DNA of 37,710 nucleotides from Ekhidna sp. (GCA_013214445.1 JABSPG010000008.1:1-37710), one strand, 5' to 3'; numbered from the stretch's first letter, positions 28,862 to 37,617 are shown. Notes: a model not told the origin generated them from the sequence alone. Numbers and translations are program-made.

Positions 28862-31190
28862 TTATCGAGTATACGACTATAAGTTCTTTAATGAGCAGAC
28901 TAACGGTTCCGACTTTAGCCTGAATCCTACAGATTTCACCGAAAATCTAGTAGGCAACGTAGGTACTAAAATCAAAGTGGAGTTCTTGGTTTACTTTGAA
29001 TGGTTCACAGACGCCTCGAACGGTCAAGATACGCTCTATTCAGAACCAGCTTTGAATCAAATAAGTAGGCAGATAGGCAACTTTCATGATGACGGTTGGA
29101 AGGTAGGACACGTCTTTGAATGGCGTAATAACTTTAATACAGGATCAGAAAGCGCGATTCCTTTTTATGCTGAAATCACATACATAAGCCCTAACGGGCG
29201 TACACTAGAATACGCGTCAAGCCTTGGAACGGCTCCTGTATCTGGTAGTTATACAGATGTTGGATTGAGGGCTTATGCTTCGGCTTCGGACGAGTTCGGA
29301 TCTCACATGTTTGGTCTGATCTACAATTACGGGATCATTGAGAACGACGAAAACGCAGGGAACTATAACAACTACGCAACAGAAGAGGAGCAAGTGTACT
29401 ACTTCTCAGGAATTGGAGCTTTTGACGGGGGCAACAGGATTACAAGCGCTATACAGGGCGAAAACTTAGGCATAGTTAAAGGCTGGCAAACGGGGTCTAT
29501 AGAATGTAATTATCAGAATAACACGATCTACAGGCAACAATTTAAGGTATCACATGAGTTTATCCTTCCTTACTATCGAGAAGATGAGCTTCAAAACCTG
29601 ATTAATAACCAGCCTTTCGACTCCTTAGAGGGGACTAAGACATGGAAGTATGTCCCTAGATTCAGGTTTCGAGAAGCGATCTCAAACCCTAATGATGAGA
29701 TTGATTTTGCTTTTGATGAAAACTTAGGTTCGGTTGGCTTCTTTGATGAGAATTACAACGGATTCAATAATGAATATTCAATAGTATCGGTATCTTATCA
29801 GGACTTCGCATCAGGCGACACGGTAACGGGCTTACAGATCTTTGCAGATACGCGCGTGAACATCACAGTAGCAAAAGCAAGCGGCGAATTCGCAACCGAT
29901 CAGATATATTTACTTACTCATTCATACTTACCGCCTGATACGGAAATAAAAGGCCAACCTACAGATTGGCAGGCTAACACATTATACGATTCTCTACGCT
30001 GTGTTACGGGAATAGCCAACAATGGAGCAAATGAAATATCCTTTTCGAGTGCTGAAATTATAGACGGTAATCTGGTTATTCAGATGATCGTAGGCTACGC
30101 TTTAGAGGATCGGTTAAAACTGTCTTCTATCAAGCGATTCGCCTTAGCTGTTCAGGTTGGGGATGATATGCTACAAACTAAGGATGATAATCGCGCTAAC
30201 TTATTAGTCGATGTTGGGCAATATGTCTATGGTGGTGATGTCTCAGAACTGATCAATCAAACATCATGGGGGATCCTCGAATGGGGCGACGAATTAGGGG
30301 TTACTGAGTTCAAATCTGACCTTTTTTGCTGGAATGAAGACGATACAATACATCAAGTTGGTTTCACGATTGATCTAAGCAAGAACGCGGTAATTAACAA
30401 CGCGGCGGCATGTCTGGTAGCTCGAAAGGATGACGGGGCATTCTTTATAATTGATCAAGTACAGATTGATATAAGCAATTCAATAACCGATTCAAACGGA
30501 GTTCAACAAATTAATACTGAATCTCAACGGGCATATTCATTCGTTGACGGTTCACAGTATAGGATATTGAACTTCACGACGGGTTCACTCATAGGTGAAC
30601 AACAAGCCTATCAAGTACAGTTTGCGCAAAAAATACAGTGGAAAGAATGGGTTCGTAATGTGAATGCAGATACTGTATTCTACAACGCGTCAGAGCCTAA
30701 TGATGGATTGAATAACAAGTCCTCTAATTATTCAGGTCTGAATGATTACGAGGTTAGGGCTGGCTTGTTGGTCGGTCTTTCTGGCACGGATCAATTAGGC
30801 GAAGAAATTAACGGCGTTGCACTTCTCATATCGGGTATATTGACCGTAAATGATTACGATCAGGACAAAGCGAACGACCCAAACATCTGGAGTAGTGCTA
30901 TTGAGATGCGTGAACCTGATCAAACCGTTAATATTGGTAACGTGTACTTTACAGATAGAGCGTCTCAGATCGTATCCATTCACACCAATTCAGGCGGCGC
31001 GGTTACGGACTTAACGGGAATAGTAGTACTACATCGCTATGAACCAGAGAACACCGCGAGCGATGAGATTGTAATTCAATCGGCTTCGTTAACTTTGGAA
31101 GGCGGCAACGTGGTGGCTAAGTCATTATTAGACCCCTCACTTTTAAATAGAAATCAGAAATACAAAATATCAAGTCGGATCTATGGATAA
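28851..31190 (+). CDS. Large tail/baseplate structural protein
   Basis: 779 residues, beta-rich, many Asn, Asp, Gly, Tyr. No enzymatic motif was recognised. It contains repeated beta modules of about 150-200 residues with similar turns (F-N-T-G-S-E-S-A-I-P, W-Q-A-N-T-L-Y-D-S), fitting a baseplate or central fibre protein. It stands between the hub candidate and the host-binding fibres, which points to the tail tip. Overlaps neighbours at both ends (11 and 8 bases). Confidence 0.55.
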   Translation: MPLNYRVYDYKFFNEQTNGSDFSLNPTDFTENLVGNVGTKIKVEFLVYFEWFTDASNGQDTLYSEPALNQISRQIGNFHDDGWKVGHVFEWRNNFNTGSESAIPFYAEITYISPNGRTLEYASSLGTAPVSGSYTDVGLRAYASASDEFGSHMFGLIYNYGIIENDENAGNYNNYATEEEQVYYFSGIGAFDGGNRITSAIQGENLGIVKGWQTGSIECNYQNNTIYRQQFKVSHEFILPYYREDELQNLINNQPFDSLEGTKTWKYVPRFRFREAISNPNDEIDFAFDENLGSVGFFDENYNGFNNEYSIVSVSYQDFASGDTVTGLQIFADTRVNITVAKASGEFATDQIYLLTHSYLPPDTEIKGQPTDWQANTLYDSLRCVTGIANNGANEISFSSAEIIDGNLVIQMIVGYALEDRLKLSSIKRFALAVQVGDDMLQTKDDNRANLLVDVGQYVYGGDVSELINQTSWGILEWGDELGVTEFKSDLFCWNEDDTIHQVGFTIDLSKNAVINNAAACLVARKDDGAFFIIDQVQIDISNSITDSNGVQQINTESQRAYSFVDGSQYRILNFTTGSLIGEQQAYQVQFAQKIQWKEWVRNVNADTVFYNASEPNDGLNNKSSNYSGLNDYEVRAGLLVGLSGTDQLGEEINGVALLISGILTVNDYDQDKANDPNIWSSAIEMREPDQTVNIGNVYFTDRASQIVSIHTNSGGAVTDLTGIVVLHRYEPENTASDEIVIQSASLTLEGGNVVAKSLLDPSLLNRNQKYKISSRIYG

Positions 31191-31554
31191 TCTACTCACT
31201 AAAGAACAACAGGATTTAATGTCTCAGATCCTAGTTTCCAATACAGCGCTTGAAAACGATTACACTGAATTGGATCGTTTGGCTGGTATGGATTTATCTC
31301 TACCATGGCAATTTGAATTAAGACCTCACCAGTTGCCAGGTCAAGATAATTTCGACCCGTCCGTAATTTCTTTGGTTCTTTTCTTTAAGAACACGGACAA
31401 CGGATCGGAATTTACTTTCAAATTCTACACAGCTGGGCTTATCGGGTTTGGTGAAACAAACCAAAGCGGTATTGAGGTGGCTTATAGCAAGCTTGATGCT
31501 AGAAAGCAATCAGAGATCATTGATAAGTTAGCAGAACTTAAAGCTCTAATCTAA
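31183..31554 (+). CDS. Small tail-tip protein
   Basis: 123 residues, not recognised. Helical acidic N terminus (T-K-E-Q-Q-D-L-M-S-Q-I-L), a beta-rich middle (V-I-S-L-V-L-F-F-K-N-T-D-N-G-S-E-F-T-F-K-F), and a C-terminal helix. It overlaps the upstream gene by 8 bases and the first fibre gene by TAATG, so it may be the adaptor or chaperone for the fibre. Confidence 0.55.
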   Translation: MDNLLTKEQQDLMSQILVSNTALENDYTELDRLAGMDLSLPWQFELRPHQLPGQDNFDPSVISLVLFFKNTDNGSEFTFKFYTAGLIGFGETNQSGIEVAYSKLDARKQSEIIDKLAELKALI

Positions 31555-32957
31555 TGCCATTAAGTACCAATTGGAGGCAGTCAGGCGACTTTTATCTATC
31601 ATCAAGAGATGGTGATGATCTTAATTCAGGAACGGCTCAGAATGCACCAAAACAAACTTTGGCTGAAACTTTTGCATTATGGTCAAACGTTGACGCGGCG
31701 AATATTATAGTAAGATCAGGTTATTATACATACGACAATTCAATTGTAAGTGGTTCGCATAACCTTATATCCGATGGCTTAACCGTCTTAGATGGGTCGG
31801 GTATTTTTCCCGTCATCAACTTTGGAGATGATGACGTAGGGAAGCACTTTGAGGGCTGGTATATTATCAATTGCGACACGATAAAGGGAGACGGCCAAAT
31901 CCGTTCAAGATGTGTGACCTTTTCAAAATGCGTAGTTAAAGATTCAATTAATCTTGATTTACGGGCAAATCCTACACATCAGATAACATTGAATATGTTT
32001 ATTAATTGCTCAGTCGCTTTTAAAGTAATATACGCATCTAACAACCACTTTAGAAATACCTTTATTAACACCTCAATCGAGGTTGATTATGCTATTTCAG
32101 AGAATCAAAATTTTGGGAATAGTTACTTTTCCGAAGATTCATCTTTAACGGTCATAGGATCATCTAACACGGTTGTTTTTAATAATTGCGGATTTGGTCA
32201 AGATGTATCAGGCTTTACAATCGGGGGTACACAGATAGGTAGTATTACTTTAAACGGTGACTCAAATCCTATAAGTACCGAATACTCAGACGGTCAGGTA
32301 TTCTCAGGGACTTATGTTGATGGGAGTGGGAACGCTTTTATTTTCAATAATTCATTCTACGTAGCTGATCCTCTTTTTACGGACTCAACAAATGAACTAT
32401 TCTACCTACAAAACACACCTACTCAGAGCAGGCTATACAATAGTAATAACATAGTAGGGCGATACGGATTAGGTGAATTATTAAACTGTAATCATCCTCA
32501 CTTCGATGCTGGAAATGGGGCAAACTATGCAAATGTAAGTTGCAATGTAGGGACGGGGCACTTTGAATTAACTACCAATCCCGCGATTCTTCAAGGATTT
32601 GTCGAGGGCGCGGTTGATGTGCAATACGCGGTCGATTTGGGCGCGGTGGTGACCATTACGGATGAGATACTATTTAGCTTATTAGGCTTCAACTTCTTCA
32701 ATGGTGAATGGGTGGATGATGCTAACTATCAAGCTGGTGTGAACGACGAAGTAAGGCTAACTTTTCAGCTCCAAATCTGGAATGAAAATACGGCGAGTTG
32801 GGGAGCTATTCAATTTTTTGAAATAAACCAAGCTCCGACGGTGGACGGATCAGGGCGCGGTAATGGCAACGTAGATGTTGACTTTGCCAACGAATCTGCT
32901 ATTTCAGGGCGTTATTTAAGATTTGCACGTATTTCTTTACGAAAAGACGGGGTTTAA
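31554..32957 (+). CDS. Beta-helix tail fibre/tailspike, copy 1
   Basis: 467 residues. An N-terminal module with D-G-D-D-L-N-S-G-T-A-Q-N-A-P-K (about 18-33) matches the opening of pectate-lyase-like right-handed beta helices; the body (about 60-260) has repeated Asn/Ser/Ile strands with asparagine ladders (F-I-N-C-S-V-A, V-V-F-N-N-C-G-F). The last 120 residues, with G-F-N-F-F-N-G-E-W-V-D and V-D-G-S-G-R-G-N-G-N-V-D, form a separate beta-sandwich nearly shared with the next gene. Likely receptor-binding or polysaccharide-degrading. No catalytic triad can be assigned. Confidence 0.72.
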   Translation: MPLSTNWRQSGDFYLSSRDGDDLNSGTAQNAPKQTLAETFALWSNVDAANIIVRSGYYTYDNSIVSGSHNLISDGLTVLDGSGIFPVINFGDDDVGKHFEGWYIINCDTIKGDGQIRSRCVTFSKCVVKDSINLDLRANPTHQITLNMFINCSVAFKVIYASNNHFRNTFINTSIEVDYAISENQNFGNSYFSEDSSLTVIGSSNTVVFNNCGFGQDVSGFTIGGTQIGSITLNGDSNPISTEYSDGQVFSGTYVDGSGNAFIFNNSFYVADPLFTDSTNELFYLQNTPTQSRLYNSNNIVGRYGLGELLNCNHPHFDAGNGANYANVSCNVGTGHFELTTNPAILQGFVEGAVDVQYAVDLGAVVTITDEILFSLLGFNFFNGEWVDDANYQAGVNDEVRLTFQLQIWNENTASWGAIQFFEINQAPTVDGSGRGNGNVDVDFANESAISGRYLRFARISLRKDGV

Positions 32958-32971
32958 AAATTCTGTGAATT

Positions 32972-34423
32972 ATGGCTTTAAGTACAAATTGGAGGGTGTT
33001 GTCTGGTATATCGGGGAGTATTGATAGGTATGCTTCCCAAAAAGACGGGGACGACTTGAACGCTGGCACAGCTCAAGCTACTCCAAAAGAAAATATTACC
33101 GATTTTTTATCCATTAGTGTTGGCTTACGAATAGTAATTAGATCTAGTTATTATAATCAAGGAGATTTTGTTCACCAACAAAAAACTAAAGAAATTATAG
33201 CAGATGGCAATACCGTATTAGACGGTGGCGGCGGTTTGATTAATGGATTTATATCTAGTTCAGGAAACTTAGATATTAGAACAATTTTAAGAAATATATA
33301 CATTTTAGATTATAGTAATTTTTCAAACGGATCGAGAGCAATACTTGAAAAGTGTACCATAAAAAATTGCAATTTTTCAAAAGCGGATAGTGACAGTACA
33401 GATTTAACTATTGATTATCTATCAATAATTAAATCTGTATTTATAAACAGCTCTGTTTCAGTTAGAGGAATAGATACAAGTTTTTTATTTACTGGTTATA
33501 GCAGGGTATATAATAGGTGCATTTTCATAAACTCATCATTTATAATTCATAAATTATATTTTGGCGGGGTGGTTAATATTACTAATAGCTTTTTTGATAA
33601 AGACTCGAATATTTCAGAGGGTACAAACCCTACTAAGACATGGGCTAACTTGAATCTGACTAACTGCGCTTTTAACTTAGAGGGATTAAACGGTACAACT
33701 ATACTAAGCGATGCAATATTTGATATTACCTTGGATGGTGACGCAACAACGATCACGGCAGAATACCCAGAGAATGAATTATTTTCAGGAACCGTTACAC
33801 TAGATGGTATTGTCGTAACCTTCACAAATTGCATGTGGGTAACTGATCCGTTGTTCGTTGATCAGGCTAACGAGCTATTTTATTTACAAGCCACAAGCCC
33901 ACTATTTAATAATAGAAACATAATTGGCAAATATGGTCAAGGCCAACTAATTGACGCCACACATCCGCAATTCAATCCTTTGAATGTTGGCGTAGTGTTG
34001 ACTGATATTAATGTGGTAGGTGGAAACTTTGAACTAGATACTACAGGAGGAAATCAAGTAGGGTCAATAGTAGGTAGCACGGATGTAACACATGCTATTG
34101 ATTTAGGTGGACTGACTACGATTAATGAAGAGGTGCTTTTTTCGATGGCTGGTTTTAACTTCTTCAATGGTGAATGGGTTGATAGGTTGAATTATCTATC
34201 AGGTTCTAATGATGAGGTTCGATTAACGTATCAGATTCAACTGTACGATGAAGTTCTCAATGATTGGGGTGGTACGTATGAGTTTGAGATAAATCATAAT
34301 ATGACCGTGGACGGTTCGGCACGTGGTAACGGGAATGTGGACATTGACTTTGCCAACGAGGCTCCAATTCAGGTAAGACGCTTTAGATTTGCGAACATAA
34401 CATTAAGATCTAACGGGGTGTAA
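32972..34423 (+). CDS. Beta-helix tail fibre/tailspike, copy 2 (paralogue)
   Basis: 483 residues, clearly a tandem paralogue of the preceding gene. The N-terminal module (A-L-S-T-N-W-R ... D-G-D-D-L-N-A-G-T-A-Q-A-T-P-K) and the C-terminal module (F-N-F-F-N-G-E-W-V-D, V-D-G-S-A-R-G-N-G-N-V-D-I-D-F-A-N-E) are close matches, while the central beta helix (about 45-270) is different. The DNA coding the centre, roughly 33090-33600, is distinctly more AT-rich than the ends, suggesting the core was exchanged from another source. Two different receptor specificities would result. Confidence 0.72.
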   Translation: MALSTNWRVLSGISGSIDRYASQKDGDDLNAGTAQATPKENITDFLSISVGLRIVIRSSYYNQGDFVHQQKTKEIIADGNTVLDGGGGLINGFISSSGNLDIRTILRNIYILDYSNFSNGSRAILEKCTIKNCNFSKADSDSTDLTIDYLSIIKSVFINSSVSVRGIDTSFLFTGYSRVYNRCIFINSSFIIHKLYFGGVVNITNSFFDKDSNISEGTNPTKTWANLNLTNCAFNLEGLNGTTILSDAIFDITLDGDATTITAEYPENELFSGTVTLDGIVVTFTNCMWVTDPLFVDQANELFYLQATSPLFNNRNIIGKYGQGQLIDATHPQFNPLNVGVVLTDINVVGGNFELDTTGGNQVGSIVGSTDVTHAIDLGGLTTINEEVLFSMAGFNFFNGEWVDRLNYLSGSNDEVRLTYQIQLYDEVLNDWGGTYEFEINHNMTVDGSARGNGNVDIDFANEAPIQVRRFRFANITLRSNGV

Positions 34424-34424
34424 T

Positions 34425-35690
34425 ATGAGTACAACACTAAATGGAATAGTTACACCTGTAAAGGCTAAGATAGCAGGGACACCAAAAAGCCTGAATGGTA
34501 TTGTATTGCCACAAAAAGGATCGATTGTAGGAACGCCCAAAAGCCTAAATGGCATTGTTATAGGTATTACCTATTGGTGCTTTCGAGTCGAAGATCAGCT
34601 AGGTAATCCGATAGAGGGTGCTAGTATTAGAATCGTAGGTGATAGTACTTCCGTGTACACTACAGACGCAAACGGTCGTGTACAGATTCCCGTAATGGTG
34701 GGAACGATGTCTGTTAGTAAGTCAGGCTTTAGAACGCAGAGCGTACCGTTTGACTTTACAGCACAAGACCCTTCCGATTGTTCCCTATTCACTGTTACTT
34801 TAGTGGCCTTTACGGGAATGGCTACAAAAATTTTGATCGAACCCTTAACCCCAATTCCGACAGAGCGCGAAATTGATTTTTGCTTTTGTGATTTTGAATG
34901 CAAGCTGGAAGAGTTAGCACTATTTGATAATACCGATTCAACCGATACATACATTAATGATTATTCATCATTTTTATACCGTAAGACTATCGAGGCTGAC
35001 ACAATCACAATTAAGCTATTCAAAGATGATCAAGAACTAGCAACGATCACAGATAACACGCTTGGAACGTTCTACCCTACATTTACTAATTCGCCTTTAT
35101 TCGTTGCTTTTGTGGCCAATTGGCGACTTATTCACAACATCTACGGGGATGGATTGTATCAAGTCAGAGCTGAAAAAAACATCTTGGGATCTGATACAAC
35201 GGACGAATCAAGGTACTTTAGGGTGTTGCCATATTCCGCAGAATTAGCAAACGAAACCATAGTATTAGAGACCTTCCAAACGGGTAACATTGTCGGAGGT
35301 ATCGACTATTCTAAGTTTGACATTGTAGGTGGTTTTCCACGTCGCTTTAGAATACACGGTGAATTTGTGCGCACGCTTCCCGAAACGGTTATAAGTGAGA
35401 CTAAGACAGCCTCGCGCGAATGGCAACAAATACAAGACAAGATTATCAATAAGTATGAATTGCGCACCGATCTAATACCTTCGGATCTATACCGATTAAT
35501 CACAAACGACGCGATTCTATCCAACGCTATCAATGTGTATTCTTACAATGTCTTCCAAGAGATCTTTGATAGAAAGCAGCTTAGATTCATGTCAATCAAG
35601 AACTTAGAACAGTTCCAAGGGCGAAGGGGCTACACGGTACAGATTGAGTTCAAAGACATCGTTGACGATCTGATAAAGCGTAATTTCTAG
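34425..35690 (+). CDS. Tail-tip protein with 18-residue repeats and CnaB-like domain
   Basis: 421 residues. Residues 4-21 and 22-39 are near-identical 18-residue units (pattern [TS]-L-N-G-I-V-x-P-x-K-x-x-I-x-G-T-P-K), with a partial third unit at 40-45. About 52-125 is a CnaB/carboxypeptidase-regulatory-like beta sandwich (D-Q-L-G-N-P-I-E-G-A-S-I-R-I ... T-T-D-A-N-G-R-V ... M-S-V-S-K-S-G-F). The rest, unrecognised, has a Cys cluster (F-C-F-C-D-F-E-C, about 151-158). It is the last gene of the tail operon, a usual site for adhesins or accessory virion proteins. No terminator was seen after it. Confidence 0.6.
   Translation: MSTTLNGIVTPVKAKIAGTPKSLNGIVLPQKGSIVGTPKSLNGIVIGITYWCFRVEDQLGNPIEGASIRIVGDSTSVYTTDANGRVQIPVMVGTMSVSKSGFRTQSVPFDFTAQDPSDCSLFTVTLVAFTGMATKILIEPLTPIPTEREIDFCFCDFECKLEELALFDNTDSTDTYINDYSSFLYRKTIEADTITIKLFKDDQELATITDNTLGTFYPTFTNSPLFVAFVANWRLIHNIYGDGLYQVRAEKNILGSDTTDESRYFRVLPYSAELANETIVLETFQTGNIVGGIDYSKFDIVGGFPRRFRIHGEFVRTLPETVISETKTASREWQQIQDKIINKYELRTDLIPSDLYRLITNDAILSNAINVYSYNVFQEIFDRKQLRFMSIKNLEQFQGRRGYTVQIEFKDIVDDLIKRNF
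34434..34559 (+). repeat. 54-base coding repeats
   Basis: Two full units (34434-34487 and 34488-34541) and a third of 18 bases (34542-34559) encode the 18-residue repeats at the start of the tail-tip protein. They differ mostly at third codon positions, so selection on the protein seems to maintain them. Confidence 0.75.
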
Positions 35691-35727
35691 GAATCGGAAA
35701 AATAATTTGAGAAATTTTCTTGTGTTG

Positions 35728-35760
35728 TTTGTAGTGTAAAGAATAGATATACTATATTTG
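35728..35760 (+). promoter_or_regulatory. Promoter TTTG-N21-TATATTTG
   Basis: TTTG (35728-35731), 21 bases, then a perfect -7 element TATATTTG (35753-35760). It starts the right-hand accessory group. Confidence 0.72.
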
Positions 35761-35788
35761 TTCCATACAAAAACAAACACACAAGGAA

Positions 35789-36049
35789 ATGAAATTTGAC
35801 AGAGATCAATTAGCGAGCTTAATTATTAATTTGAATAATAATTTTGTGGGCCATGTGCCTGAAATAGTTAGAGAGATAGATGCTAAAATTCAGTGGTCTT
35901 GGGATAATTGGGATGAAGATTTGATTTCTAATTATTACGAATTAGAAAAGCCAAAAAACCCGACAGAAAGATTTATTTATGAATGGATCGCAAAAGAACC
36001 TTTTGAACATGGTAGTTATGATATAGAATATTTAAGCCGATTGTTTTAA
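35789..36049 (+). CDS. Hypothetical 86-residue acidic protein
   Basis: Not recognised. Acidic, rich in Trp and aromatic residues (I-Q-W-S-W-D-N-W-D-E-D, F-I-Y-E-W-I-A-K-E). N-terminal helix F-D-R-D-Q-L-A-S-L-I-I-N-L. Its start region ACACAAGGAAATGAAA is identical over 16 bases to that of the minus-strand gene at 22925, and both follow a TATATTTG promoter. This suggests a shared regulatory cassette and perhaps shared timing, for example early host takeover. AT-rich and isolated. Confidence 0.58.
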   Translation: MKFDRDQLASLIINLNNNFVGHVPEIVREIDAKIQWSWDNWDEDLISNYYELEKPKNPTERFIYEWIAKEPFEHGSYDIEYLSRLF

Positions 36050-36075
36050 TAATTAAACTTTTGCACTAATCCAAC

Positions 36076-36089
36076 GGGGCGCAAGCCCC
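36076..36089 (+). promoter_or_regulatory. Leader hairpin with GCAA tetraloop
   Basis: GGGGC (36076-36080) pairs with GCCCC (36085-36089) around the GNRA loop GCAA, 14 bases before the ATG at 36104. No T run follows, so it is not a terminator; it may stabilise the message or mark a processed 5' end. Confidence 0.55.
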
Positions 36090-36103
36090 TAACTCCCAAA
36101 CAC

Positions 36104-36535
36104 ATGAACAACTTAAAAACCATCTCAGAAGAGATTCAACTAGATCAGGAAGCTGTTTTAGTTAATTCAGAAACAAGAGATCAGCCAGCCGAATATGAAA
36201 ACGTAGAAGAGTGCGGAAAGGCTGAGTTTAAGGGATCTCTTATTGAGGTCTATACTACAGATGATCAGTGGATTACTTTACTAGACGCTATGGACTTTGT
36301 AGCCAATATCAGCTACCGCTTAGAATGTAATTCTGACTACTTCACATTAGGTTGTGTCTTGCTAAAATTTGATAGCCGTAAGCTATCCGATCTATCATCG
36401 ATCATTGAGATTGACTGGAAAACCACGCTTGAAAAAGCTTTAGAAACGGAAGCATCCGACAGCGGTCATGATGGATCCGTTCAATTATCACTTGACTTTA
36501 GAGAGAAATATTATTATCCAAATTTTAATGTTTAA
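36104..36535 (+). CDS. Hypothetical 143-residue acidic protein
   Basis: Not recognised. Strongly acidic, soluble, two Cys, with segments Y-T-T-D-D-Q-W-I-T-L-L-D-A-M-D-F and C-V-L-L-K-F-D-S-R-K-L. The start is ATG in AAACACATG, behind a GC-rich tetraloop hairpin. The next gene begins 4 bases after its stop, so both are in one unit. Acidic size and isolation recall DNA-mimic or inhibitor proteins of phages, but nothing in the sequence proves that. Confidence 0.58.
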   Translation: MNNLKTISEEIQLDQEAVLVNSETRDQPAEYENVEECGKAEFKGSLIEVYTTDDQWITLLDAMDFVANISYRLECNSDYFTLGCVLLKFDSRKLSDLSSIIEIDWKTTLEKALETEASDSGHDGSVQLSLDFREKYYYPNFNV

Positions 36536-36539
36536 ACAC

Positions 36540-37181
36540 ATGAACAAGCGAAATCAAACTAGATTAATCGTCTTTCTTTTAAGGGCTGCATTAACAGCCC
36601 TTGTATTCTCTTTTTCATCGTGCAAGCTGTCTGGCTTGTACATCACAAAACAGGGCGACCACATTGCAAGACAGGAGGGATTCAAGGCGGTTCAATTAGC
36701 ATCAAAGCATAACTTAGATTCTGTTTTGGAATGCATAATCAAACTGAATGAGAGCGTCTTGTACACCTCCCGTAATCCCATCAATCAAAGAGATTGGAAT
36801 AAGCTTTTTGGGGTTGTGATTGAGCAAAAAAAGAAGAAACCAATAGACGCGGTTCTGATCGGTGGCAGGTGCAACATTGAAAAAAGGCGTATGGAGTATT
36901 CCCCCTACTTCAATTTCAAAGGTGAGATGTTCTATTATGAGAATGACTCAACCAATGATGTCCTTTGGACGGTTCCATTTTCACAAATTGATACAACCGT
37001 GCATATTAGAATGCACGTCAAAGAACGATGGATTGAGTTCAACGGTCAGCGTGTAACCTTCCCATATTGGTATGAATCTGGGAGCGGTCGCGTGGTTATT
37101 AATTGGTTTGGAGGTTCGGAAACATGGCCTCAACCTTACAGTCAGGTTATCAAGATTGAAGTAAAAAATCACAGAAAATAG
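36540..37181 (+). CDS. Phage-encoded lipoprotein
   Basis: 213 residues from the ATG at 36540 (AAACACATG); an upstream frame from 36468 overlaps the previous gene. The N terminus is a type II signal: basic M-N-K-R-N-Q-T-R, hydrophobic L-I-V-F-L-L-R-A-A-L-T-A-L-V-F, then the lipobox F-S-S-C with Cys28 as the lipidated residue. The mature part is soluble with Trp-rich beta segments (V-L-W-T-V-P-F, R-W-I-E-F-N-G-Q-R-V-T-F-P-Y-W-Y). It would sit in the host envelope during infection. Phage lipoproteins often block superinfection or receptor use; that role is inferred from location only. Confidence 0.72.
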   Translation: MNKRNQTRLIVFLLRAALTALVFSFSSCKLSGLYITKQGDHIARQEGFKAVQLASKHNLDSVLECIIKLNESVLYTSRNPINQRDWNKLFGVVIEQKKKKPIDAVLIGGRCNIEKRRMEYSPYFNFKGEMFYYENDSTNDVLWTVPFSQIDTTVHIRMHVKERWIEFNGQRVTFPYWYESGSGRVVINWFGGSETWPQPYSQVIKIEVKNHRK

Positions 37182-37204
37182 AAAGGATATATTATATCTT
37201 TTCT

Positions 37205-37212
37205 TATATTTA
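37205..37212 (+). promoter_or_regulatory. -7 element TATATTTA
   Basis: In the same TTCTTATATTTACA block as at 1906, 29 bases before the AAACACATG start at 37234. A small AT-rich hairpin (GATAT/ATATC, 37186-37198) with a T tail just upstream may end the preceding transcript weakly. Confidence 0.6.
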
Positions 37213-37233
37213 CATCACACTAAATAAAAACAC

Positions 37234-37617
37234 ATGAACATCAATGATTTGACAATTGGACAAGTAAAAGAGATTCAAGCTTTGTTAGGCCAATCTCAAG
37301 CGCCTGAATCAGATTTTTTCAGCAAGTGGATAGGTAAGTATGTTATTGCTCGATCATACAATGAAGGCGTGCTTTTCGGAAAGGTGCTTTCATGCAATGA
37401 GTCAGGATATGAAATGGAAAGTGCGAGGCGCTTGTATTATCATAAGCCTTTAGATACTTCTCTAAGTTGGTATGAAGGTGTAGCTCAAAGTGGACTTGCT
37501 CATGGATGCCGTGTTTCGAGCGAGCAGCATAAAGTGGTAATTGAAAGGTATTCATTCACTGAATGCTCACAAGCTGCTATTGATAACATTTCTAATTACG
37601 AGACTCATGGACAATAA
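37234..37617 (+). CDS. DUF6948-like protein
   Basis: 127 residues. N-terminal M-N-I-N-D-L-T-I-G-Q-V-K-E-I-Q-A-L-L-G, then a beta part with the W-I-G-K-Y-V-I-A-R-S-Y-N-E-G-V-L-F-G-K-V segment, an aromatic/Arg patch, and C-terminal D-N-I. This order (T-I-G-E-V-K-E-like start, Y-V-I-R-T with G-x-V) is that of the DUF6948 family of phage proteins, of unknown function. ATG in AAACACATG behind a -7 element. The last 11 bases overlap the following repeat-protein gene. Confidence 0.6.
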   Translation: MNINDLTIGQVKEIQALLGQSQAPESDFFSKWIGKYVIARSYNEGVLFGKVLSCNESGYEMESARRLYYHKPLDTSLSWYEGVAQSGLAHGCRVSSEQHKVVIERYSFTECSQAAIDNISNYETHGQ

